Below are positions 25,464 to 64,000 of a stretch of DNA of 64,000 nucleotides, piece by piece; the stretch's first letter is position 1, and each line of letters opens with the position of its first letter. This DNA is from Gadus chalcogrammus (Eukaryota > Chordata > Actinopteri > Gadiformes > Gadidae). The notes beneath the pieces are model-generated. The model was given only the letters and a program-made list of their open reading frames with translations, had not been told where the DNA came from and ran no database searches. The stretch spans positions 16,697,765 through 16,761,764 of the forward strand of contig NC_079420.1 of the NCBI RefSeq assembly GCF_026213295.1, given 5' to 3'. The translations under genes were made by a program, and so were the position numbers.

Positions 25464-26186
25464 ATGCTTTTTGACTCACTGAACACTGGAATGGAAGAGT
25501 TGAACCAACTCCACCAACCTTGGTTATTATCAACCAAATCAACCAAGTTCAATCAATGGCCATAACAATTACCTGCAATATGTTATTTTTCTCCTTATTC
25601 TGCAGTCTGTGAAACCCAACCACAGATGTATGCACCTTGACTGATGTCTCTGTAAAGGCCTCAAGGTGGCAACCAAGTAGAGCTTTGTTAGCAACTGCAT
25701 AAACTACTAGCAAAAGTATTGCTGATCCCTTCCCTCCCACTGGCTGAGGATAAATATTTATTGAGATTGATCCTTCGGCTAAATGTTTACATAGTGCCGA
25801 TCTTAGAATTGATTGAAAATTCTCACCCACACAAGCGGTGTGGGTGCATGGTCACACACAAAACACCAACCAAAGGCTTTCCCTAAATTGAGACATGAAA
25901 TAGGAGAATAAGTAAGAAGAACAACTATGTGCTCAACCTCTCATGAGTGCTAAGGCAGGAGCGGGTGAACACACAGTTCAACTTCACGTACCTTACACCT
26001 TTGCCATTGTGTATCCAGCCTTTAATAATTGGAGACAAAAGAGCATGGCTTTGCTGTATTTAAATCAGTTATGTGTCTAATTATTTCCCATAAAAATAGC
26101 CTGTAACTAGGACAAAAGCTGCGTGAGATGGAGCACTGTTGTCTGTGGAGGGAAGACCTATTACTGCTGGCAAGAGTTCAACCAAA

Positions 26187-26189
<3 letters not shown>

Positions 26190-26247
<58 letters not shown>
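26190..26247. repeat. (GA)n microsatellite
   Basis: A perfect run of about 29 GA units. Confidence 0.97.
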
Positions 26248-26248
<1 letters not shown>

Positions 26249-27215
26249 GATGGAGCAGGTAAAGAAGGGAGAAAGAGCAAAAACAAATGGCTTTGGGTTG
26301 CATCAACCATACCATAGACATACTGATATTAAGGGGTTTTGCGAGGGCTGTGAGGTGAGGGTTCACCTCAGCAGCATAGGTCTGTCTGTTTACGGTTGTA
26401 GGAGATACAAGGGAGATGACTAAAATTAATAATCAACGTATATCAACGTATTTGATGCAAACAGTAGAGCATTGGTCTTCATGATTCATGCCACATATGA
26501 TTCATGATCTGACATACTGTAAGGGAGAATTGAATCAGTGTTTGATTGACATCCTTTGTAGATTGTCGTCTTCTGAAACGATGTGATCAAATTGAAATCT
26601 TTTTTTTTTATTACAATCTTTTCTCCTGGTCATATTTCATGCACTGTATAATACACCCATATTTAGTATTATTGTGAGAAATCCATAAACGGTACTTTTA
26701 TGGTGTTCTTTCTTTCTTCCAGGGTTACACCGGGGTACATCTGTCTTCGGCCTGTTCCCATTGATGTCCTGTCTGTATTAATTCACAGTGTGTGTCTGTT
26801 GGCCGACTTATTCAGTCCCTGCGACTTGATGTTCTCTTGTTCTGTGTTTAAAAAAAAAAAAAAAAAACAGCCCCATAAGCCCTTTCTGAAGCAAATCTGC
26901 ACCCAGATGACAGAGGGTATAATCGCTAGCTATGTGATTCAACAATCCCTCTCTTTAGAAGCTATTCAGACCGGCCCCTTGTCCTTGACCCTTAAGGAGC
27001 TTGTAATGTGGGCTACTTTCCCACTCTTTGTATTTAGCAGCAAAGCAGAGGAGGTGAGGAGGGGGGAGGGGTTCATCTTTTAATTTTTTTTCCCGTTGAG
27101 GATGGATGGGGGGGTTGGGATCCCACTGTGCCAGCCGGATTCACACCGAGGGGGCTTCTTGCTCCAACCAGCCACTTCCCTCCCCCCCACCCCTTTTGTT
27201 TTTTTACAGGGCCAT

Positions 27216-27323
<108 letters not shown>

Positions 27324-27815
27324 TTGACGGTCCCCTGGCGCGTGCTCATTTCATCACAGGAGAGAAAGAGGTGAAGGTTGGATGGAGGAAAGACGGGGGT
27401 GGGGTGGTGCTTTGTGTAAGGGGACAAGCATACCCCCCCCCAACCCACCCCCCTGCTGGGCTGGGGGGGAGGGGGTCAATACTAAAGGCCTCTCCGTCTT
27501 CCCCGTGGAGATGGAGTGTGGGGTGGGTGGGGTAGCGGCCGGGGAGGATCAATCTGTGGAGGAGAGTAGCCCCGCTGGTCAACATAGGAGACCCAACACT
27601 ACCCAGCTATCCATGACAACCAGAGGGAGGGAGAGAGAAAGGGAGAGAGAAAGGGAGAGAAGGAGGGAGATGGAGAGAGTGAAGCTCAGCTGCAGTCAAA
27701 GAGCACGCAGTCTGAGCACAGAGCCATGAACAAAGCACCCAGTGATCTTCAGTTTTGTTTTTTTCACCTCACCCCTCCCTGCCAGCTGCATATTCTACTC
27801 GACATGTCATACATT

Positions 27816-27843
27816 CCCCCCCCCCCCCCCCCCCCCCCCCCCC
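27816..27843. repeat. poly-C run
   Basis: Twenty-eight consecutive C. Long C runs are error-prone, so the length is uncertain. Confidence 0.9.
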
Positions 27844-28479
27844 ATACAAGGAGAATAAAACACTGAACAAAACGCCAAATTCGTAAAACAAACCTCGTTT
27901 GTATGATGTTTTGCAAAACCTTAGATATTTTAAATAATCCTTTGAAATCAAGCTGTACGACACGGGTACAAGAAAGACGTTGCCCTTGCAGAAGGCCTAA
28001 TAGGCAGCGTGGCCTCTCCAATGTAAGCAGAGATTCGCGCCCATTCTGAGACGCTGGAAATGTTATAGGCCCACTTACACATTTTGTGGTTGTACAAAAA
28101 TTAAAAGCTGTGTATCAATCCTTTAAAACGACGTTCATAGAAAATGTATCCAGGCTATGTAAAAAAAAAAAAGGTGCCTCAACAATAAAAAAGGTCGCTC
28201 CATCAAGTCCACTGAGGAGTCAATATAACAGTATAATAAAGAAATCATAAATTCGATATTGTAGACAGAGCTGTGGCTTCTCCCAATCTCAATGGTCCTA
28301 TTGAGGACATCAGATTACTCCTCGATAAATCAGAATGTCTGCAAAGAAAAAAGGGCTAAACATATGTTTAATTATCCAAAACTTTGTCGTTGGATGGATA
28401 CACACACAAAGCCTATCTCAGGTCCGCAGTTTCACTCCGCCTCTCCCGTCGTATTCTCCGAGTACCCGTTGTAGTTTCA

Positions 28480-29626
28480 ACAGTCGGCCATGTCTCGGTG
28501 CTGTTGCCTAACTCTCCCTTCTCCCGCTCCCTCTCCTCTCAGCCTGCCTTCCTCTCAGCCTCTGCTTCAGCCAACCCGAGCTGTGCCGAGCTGCTCCCTG
28601 CGGGATCAGAGCGCTCCCCCGCCGGGACCCTTCTCTCACATCCCCCTGCTGGGACGCGGCTACATTTCCAGCCAAGCACTGCCTGCTTTGGCTTTATTAT
28701 GTGTGTCTGCGCCGCAGCCCCGCCAGCAGAGGCAAGCAGAGGAGGAGGGAGACTGGTAGCCAGAGTCAGGACAAAGAAAAAGCAGGGAGACAGAGGCTAG
28801 CGAAGGGTTAGACTCGTATAAATATTAGGTTATACTAATCCTGCGACTGCCGAGGGCTTAAGGACATATTTTATAAAGAAGTGAAGGCGAGCGGGGTAGA
28901 GAAAACGGCATTCCCCTCGGGTAGAGATGCAGGGAGAGATTGTTATGTCCATGCCACCAGACCACCACCACTAGTGAAGAATAGCCGGACGGGCCAGGAA
29001 GGATTGTTCGGGTTCGGGCGCCGTTTTCCAAGATCGTCGGAAGGGAAAAATACTGCAATAGTTGTAATAAACTGCTCCATAATCCTAGGCGAAACCGATA
29101 GAACGGCTGGAAGAGATCGCGTTCGCTGAACGCCTTGAAAACGAGTGTCGACTCAATCAACAAGACTGTCGCGTATTGCTCTCGCCGTGTTGTCATCTCG
29201 ACCGTTCTGGTGTCCACGCATGGCTGTCAGCTCGTGCCCGACCGCCTGCTAAAACTCAGGACGGACGGGCCAGCGAAAGTCGCACGGATCCTCGGGCAAA
29301 GCGCTCGAGAACGTCAAGGAACAAAAGAGACCGACGGCGGAGCGGCACACGCTAGGAGGAAAGGACGAGAAGTTCCGTTTTCTACAGGTTGGTCGAGTCC
29401 GGCCGCAGACGAAGTGAACGTGTTGAAGAGCATACGCGAAAGCAGTTTCTGCGGGCTTTTTTTTGTGCAGGACTGTAAAGCACGCCGACTCAAGTTGCCG
29501 CATTGCAACAGGCACATTTTGCAAAGTGAAAAGCAAGACAAGATAACAACGCTTCACTGATTTGTATGTCCACCTGAAAAACACTGAACAACAAAGTGAC
29601 TTTACAGTAGAAGTTTGAACCGCGAG
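28480..29626 (+). promoter_or_regulatory. znf423: znf423 promoter and 5' UTR region
   Basis: A CpG-enriched stretch precedes the znf423 start codon. A TATAAATA sequence sits near 28817, and a run free of simple repeats extends from about 28850 to the ATG. The transcription start is not fixed by sequence alone. No splice acceptor was identified between 28850 and the ATG, so the leader may be a single exon. Several upstream ATGs in this leader open short frames. Confidence 0.5.
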
Positions 29627-57660
<28,034 letters not shown>

Positions 57661-57791
57661 GTAGGACTGTCCCTCTGTCTTCTCCTGGTGGCTGTCTGTC
57701 TGTCTGTCTGTCTCTCTCTGCCCGTCTGCCTCTCGCTAGCTGCACGTCAACAGCGACCATGGAGGCTTATGTGGGATTCACCGAGATTTAT

Positions 57792-57936
57792 ACGTTGAGG
57801 TATATTCGATAAGGGCTACATTGCATTGAGGTATATACATTGAGATGTATTCGTTGAGGTCAATACCTGAGGTATATTTGAGTTATATACATTGGGGTGT
57901 ATGCATTGAGGTTAATCATGGAGGTATATTTGATGT
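57792..57936. repeat. cryptic minisatellite of ATTGAGGTATAT-like units
   Basis: Variants of TTGAGGTATAT recur about eight times at irregular 10-25 bp spacing, just after znf423 exon 3. Confidence 0.75.
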
Positions 57937-58616
57937 GAATTCAGAAACTATAGCTATGGAGAGTGGGCTGGGGGAAGGTAAAATGTGTGGAGTAGATTGA
58001 GGTAGTTAGCCCAGCGGTATCCTTTTAGAGCTGCTGTCATTTCTCAACAATAGACTGGTGATTATAATGACTCTTATGGCCAGGCCTCCATGTCTGCGTC
58101 ACCTAAATACTGCCAGTGGCTTTACCCCAGTGGTGGCTTTTTGTCCGAATACTATTCAGGGGCGAATGGATATGTCAGTGCCTTTCTTACATTGACAAAT
58201 TTTTCCACTGAGGCATAATACCAGGGTATTAGTTATGATTTCAATTCTTGTGATATTCAGTCAAACAACTTGGTGTAACGGAGTGCATTACCATTTGAAT
58301 GGAATGTTAAAATGTTCGAAGTTGGATCTGTGTATGTTTTACGATATTAATTTTTCCGAAAAAAGCAATTTGGTGAACGGTAATGTTCAGGTACATGACT
58401 TGTTGCAGGATGAGACTGTTTCCAGTGGGACATTTTGTACCTTGATTATTTAGACATGGTTAAAACAGCCCCCCAACCGCAACCAAGAAATAGATCTAAT
58501 ATGGAACCAAGGGCTTCTTGTTTTGGAGCCAGAGCTTTTTTGGTTTCTTCTTCTGCTAAAATGTTCACTTGCACCTTTATCGCTTGAACTCCGTTTTACC
58601 CACATGGTCTCTGGAG

Positions 58617-58755
<139 letters not shown>

Positions 58756-58860
58756 GCTGTTATTAGTAGCAGTGTAATTAATGGAGGGGCTGAAAGAAAC
58801 ACGACGGGGGCATCTGGTTCCTACAGATTAATCCAAACGCTCACTTAACGAGCCAACCTG

Positions 58861-58986
<126 letters not shown>

Positions 58987-59361
58987 CGTGTGTATGAGCA
59001 CGTGTGTTCACCTTTGATAGGGCGATGTAGGAACAGGGCCCATTGAGAGAGAAAGGGAAGTGTGGGGGGTTGATCAGGGGTGTGCGTGCCCAGAGATGTT
59101 TGTGTGTTGTATAACACAAGCCTCTAACCACTTGCTCTATCGATCTCCGGTTGCAGCTCGGCATCATTGACAGAATCTCACCAGTTTGAGGGATTTGTAT
59201 GGTCTTCAAATAAGAAGGATGCGATTAATGGACATTTTGCAATGTCACGATGTAGTGCAATTTAGCCCGATGCATGGAAAGATCTCTAATGTATTTTCCT
59301 TTTATATATTTCCACAATATACATTTTCCTTTTGCCGCTTTTTTTTTGTATGTGGACAGAT

Positions 59362-59403
59362 GCACGCACGCACGCACGCACGCACTTATGCACGCACGCA
59401 CAC
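59362..59403. repeat. (GCAC)n tetranucleotide repeat
   Basis: About nine GCAC units with one TTAT interruption. Confidence 0.9.
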
Positions 59404-59543
59404 AGAGGGATGCTGTCGCTGCACAGGATGTGGACTATGATGTGAGCTCAGCAGTTAGGGGAAGGCTACATGTTACTGAGCAAGAGGGAGAGAAAGAGAG
59501 AGGGAGAGAACAAGATCGACAGAGGGAGTGAGGGGTGAGCGAA

Positions 59544-59578
<35 letters not shown>
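59544..59578. repeat. poly-G run
   Basis: Thirty-five consecutive G, the longest homopolymer of the window. The length is probably uncertain. Confidence 0.9.
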
Positions 59579-59580
<2 letters not shown>

Positions 59581-60466
59581 AATGAAATGAAATAAAATGA
59601 AATGATAAAACATTTTTTTCCCCTGAGAGAGAACGGCCTGAGATTGCAGAGTTATCCCAGTGCCTGGCAGGATGTGTGTGTGTACATGCATGTACCAGTG
59701 TGTGTGCGTGTGTGTATATATGTGTGTTTGTAAGGGAGAGGAAGGGGGAGAGAGTTCGGCTTTTGTTAAGGGATGTGGTGTTTAGGCTTTCTTATTTGTT
59801 TGTGTCGGTGGCTGCATCCCACACACATACGTGGAATGCTAGCGGGGAGACCATGGCTTTGTCATTATTACTGAAAAGAAGGCTAAATTAAAACACATGG
59901 AGTAAAAACATTTGTATCTCCTCCGGTGGATACAAATGTTTTTTTAGATTTTTTTCACACGCACGCACGCGCACAAACACACACAGGGAGAGAGGGTATG
60001 GGTGAGTGTGATCTTGCCATGATTATTTGCTAGTAGAGCTTATTTATTGTAATCAGAATAAAATGTTGTGTCTTTTTATTCATTGATACATATAAAACAA
60101 AGAGGAACAGATTTAATCAATCAGGCCGAAGTACAGAATCAGAATGGAACTCTAAATTGGCATGCAATTGGCTTTGAATTGGCTTGGTTAGCTGTCAGGC
60201 TAATTTCACTATAGCAGTGATGGGTTCCAGGTTAGCAGCAAATGTTGACTGGGTCCCAGGTGCTAGAGTGAAGAGCCGCGTAATTCAGAGACACTTCAGC
60301 AGAAGGCCCCATTAATGTGAGGAGAAATTAGACCTATAAACACGTACACATGCATGCACACACGCATTGGCACTGATCAATGTTGGAGTCTTGCATGGAC
60401 ACACCGCATCTGTTCAGGCTCATATTATTTGTGATGGTGAATGATGATCCATGGCAGAAGTGTGTG

Positions 60467-60470
<4 letters not shown>

Positions 60471-60558
<88 letters not shown>
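60471..60558. repeat. (GT)n microsatellite
   Basis: An 88-bp array preceded by a broken GTGTGTAGG start. Confidence 0.97.
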
Positions 60559-60559
<1 letters not shown>

Positions 60560-60794
60560 TTGCATGTGCGCTCAATGGATTGGCCTACCTCTCAATAATG
60601 TAGACCGATCACTACTGTCTCCACTTTAACGAAACCCAGAATTTTATTTTTTGCGTTGAACTTTATCTGCCCTGTGACTTTGGATTTGGGTGTGTGTTCT
60701 CGGTTTAGCGTGCACATACAAGGGAAGTTTGTTCATGTCTGCGGCGTTTAGTGTGTGGTGTTCTACATTTGATTTTCGTGCGTGTGTGTGAGCG

Positions 60795-60796
<2 letters not shown>

Positions 60797-60889
<93 letters not shown>
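60797..60889. repeat. (CA)n microsatellite
   Basis: A 93-bp array. Confidence 0.97.
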
Positions 60890-60891
<2 letters not shown>

Positions 60892-61018
60892 TCAGAGGGC
60901 AGTGCTTGGAGGTTTCAGTAGGAGTCAGAATGTGGAGCAGGGTCTCCCAGTAGACAGGAGGAGCAGGGAAAAATCCCTCCTACAGATCAAATGGAGAATA
61001 TTCTCTGGCCCTGATTGG

Positions 61019-61159
<141 letters not shown>

Positions 61160-62136
61160 GACACACGCACACTAAATGAGTGGTGTGAAGCTGCACAATG
61201 ACTGTCAGGTCGCTCTCCAGGCAGCCAGGGGGGAGGTATCTGGATCTGTCTCCGACAAACAATAATCGACTAACCTCACCTGTAATAGTAGATGTTTAAG
61301 GTGTGTGTGTGAGTTTGTTTGGTCTGTGTGTGTGAATGTGTCTGTTTGTGTTTGTGTGTGTGTGCAGAGGAGGGCAGTGTGTGAAGGTAAGCTGGCTGAG
61401 CTCAGGAGCTCCGTTGATTGCATGCATTGCGATGCGTGGGTTCTGTGGATTATGTTATTCTCCTTTTTTGTCTCGCCGGTCGCTCTTTCACACTCTCTTT
61501 TCTCCACTTCCTGTCATCCACCTTTCCTGTGCAGCTGTGCTCCACGGGGGGTCGTGGGGAGGGGGGGGGGGCTGGTGGCGGCGGCTGTCTATCGGGCACT
61601 GGAAGGGGGGGGGGGGGGGACCGTGTCACGATCGGGGGTGGGGTGGGGTAGGAGACCCGCTGGGCGCTGATAGAAGACATAAACACTGATCCAGGGAAAA
61701 GGAAGGGGTGAGATGGAGAGTCATTTTCAGAGGAGACCAGGGTGAGGACAGCTGGGCAGCTGGGGCGCAGAAGTGGGTGGAAGGGGTGCGCCACAGCACA
61801 CACACGTGCACACGCACACAGTTGCACACAACCTCAATATTTAATTGACACAAATTCACACATTGAACACATGCACGCATACATACACGCACGCACACAG
61901 ACACACAAAAAATAGGAAGGGGGACAAACTCACGCACACACACACACTTGTGTGTCTGTCGTCAGGGCAGCAGCTGAGTGCTGTAAGGTTGAGACACTTA
62001 TTAAAGCCACAGATCACTTTCAGCGAGGAGGGGGAAGGACGGAGATGCACGCGCATGCACGTACATACACACGTGCAGTCCAGAAGCTATTGCTGACTGA
62101 CAGAATAAATAGTTTCCCTTGCAGTCCCAATGCTGT

Positions 62137-62279
<143 letters not shown>

Positions 62280-62554
62280 ATCCCCAACCTTGTCCCTTAT
62301 GTCCTCTCTCACCCTCTATACCTGCTTTGTCAAACCATCCATCTCTTAATCTGTTCTTCTCTCTCGTTCTCTCTCTCTCATTCTCGTTCTCTCTTTCATT
62401 CTCTGTCCCTCTCTCCCTCTCTCTCCCCCTTTCTAAGCCTGTCTGTGTGTTTGGTCTCTCGGCCTGTCTCTCTGTCCCTTGTTCTCTGTCTCTCTGTCTG
62501 TACCCGCCTACCGGGGGTGGCCTGTAGATTCCTGCGCTAAGCCCTTGGCACGGA

Positions 62555-62708
<154 letters not shown>

Positions 62709-63098
62709 CTGGCTGCCGCTCAGGCTTTCTAGGGAGAGGAGGCGGGAGACCGGCACCAACAGTGGGGAAGGGGGCTCTGTGTGTGTGTGTGTGCGTGTGT
62801 GAAAGGGGGCACAGCATGCTGAGAGAGAGGGAGCAGGGAGGTGGTACGGACGAGAGGGGTGGTTGTGAAGTCATTTTTCATCACAGGGTTCATTTTTCAT
62901 GGCAGTTCTCTCTTTCTTTGGCATCCTTTTTCTCTCTCACACACTCTGTGCCTCTCGCTCCGCATTGCTCTATTTCACTCGCTGACTCTCCCTATCCACT
63001 TCTCCCCATGCTCCCCTCCCTTGATCCCTCTTTGTCTCCCTTTATTTTCCCTTTTCTCCCCGCCTCTGCCTCCCCCCCCTGCTCTTCCCTTCTCTCTG

Positions 63099-63255
<157 letters not shown>

Positions 63256-64000
63256 CAGCCTAGATTCCTCTTTATGAAATATGGATAGGAGCAGTTTTGG
63301 GTGAGCTGAGAGGGTTGCCGATGGAGATCTGGAGCCAGAGAGAAATGGAGGAAGAGGGAGGGAGCGAGGGAGTAGGAGAGAGAGAGAGAGCTAGAGCGGG
63401 TGGGAGGGAACTTGTGTCTCGGCAGACGCACCGTTTGCATGCACCTAAACACCTCACTGAGCAATCTGTCAACATGTCAGCAACACATGTTTGGTAAAAA
63501 AAAAAGGGAGAGAGTGTGTGTGTTAAGGAGGAGAGGGAGCAGAAGAGAGGAAGGAGGAAGGGGTGTGGGGCGGGGGGGGGGGGGGGGCGGGGAGTCGTCC
63601 TCCTCCAGTGGGAGTAATGACTCCCACCAGGATCCTGGAAATGCTTTGAATTCAGCAGATTTTCTCTCGCCCTCCCCCCTCCCCCCCCCCGGGGGCTACG
63701 CTTTTTTTTTTAATACAATGCCTGCATCTCAGAAATTTGAGCCCGAGCACCCCTGGGGGCGGGCTTTCATAATGCCTGAAAATGTAGGGTTATATTCTGT
63801 GCTCTTCCCCATGGGGCTTTTATTAATACCTGTATTCACCACCACTGGAAAATTACACAGGCAACGCTGCAGGGGCCCGCGCTCGCTCCAGGACGGCAGA
63901 AAGGCTCTGCGGGGACCTTTTCCTTTCTTTCACTGTCTCTCTCCTCTATATCTTTCCCTCGCTCTCTCTCGCTCTCGCTCACTCTCTCTCTCTCACTCTC

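Overview
The window is nuclear DNA of a vertebrate, most likely a ray-finned fish. It has multi-exon genes with GT-AG introns, proteins that match vertebrate families, short introns in a housekeeping gene, a tRNA-derived SINE and several small DNA transposons typical of fish. About 9% of the sequence from 23 kb to the right end is dinucleotide repeat, mostly GT/CA, by hand count. That load recalls cod-like fishes (Gadiformes), but the species assignment is only an inference. No bacterial, viral or CRISPR feature was seen.

Layout. (1) Positions 90-14350, minus strand: the 5' two thirds of cnot1, the scaffold of the CCR4-NOT deadenylase. It has 32 coding exons (1561 residues) plus a non-coding first exon, and it runs off the left edge. 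One intron holds a 509-bp hAT-type MITE with a perfect 8-bp target duplication; another holds a SINE. (2) Positions 14350-15540: a 1.1-kb head-to-head promoter region. (3) Positions 15543-22260, plus strand: a nine-exon gene for a 437-residue protein related to NCOA5 that lacks the Arg/Asp-rich N-terminus of human NCOA5. (4) Positions 22260-28450: an intergenic stretch with simple repeats and a degenerate GGCTGACTG-type tract. (5) From about 28.5 kb to the right edge, plus strand: the 5' end of znf423 (multi-zinc-finger EBF/SMAD cofactor). Three small phase-1 coding exons lie at 29627-29666, 46064-46123 and 57460-57660, separated by introns of 16.4 and 11.3 kb. The main zinc-finger exons lie beyond the window. 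CNOT1 and ZNF423 are both on human 16q, which fits this linkage.

The most unusual structure is a 2.56-kb composite palindromic (foldback) element at 51729-54287 inside znf423 intron 2. It has 50-bp terminal inverted repeats flanked by TAA, long near-identical arms, CpG-packed 33-bp tandem units with about nine copies in one arm and four in the other, and a perfect 40-bp palindrome in each arm. A 430-bp hairpin MITE is nested in the left arm with a TTAA duplication, and its empty target site survives in the right arm. A 536-bp extra block in the right arm carries its own related inverted ends.

The three genes share no obvious pathway. cnot1 and the NCOA5-like gene may share promoter sequence, while znf423 is a developmental regulator in a large, repeat-filled domain. 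Most long open frames between 23 and 64 kb are translations of simple repeats and are not genes.
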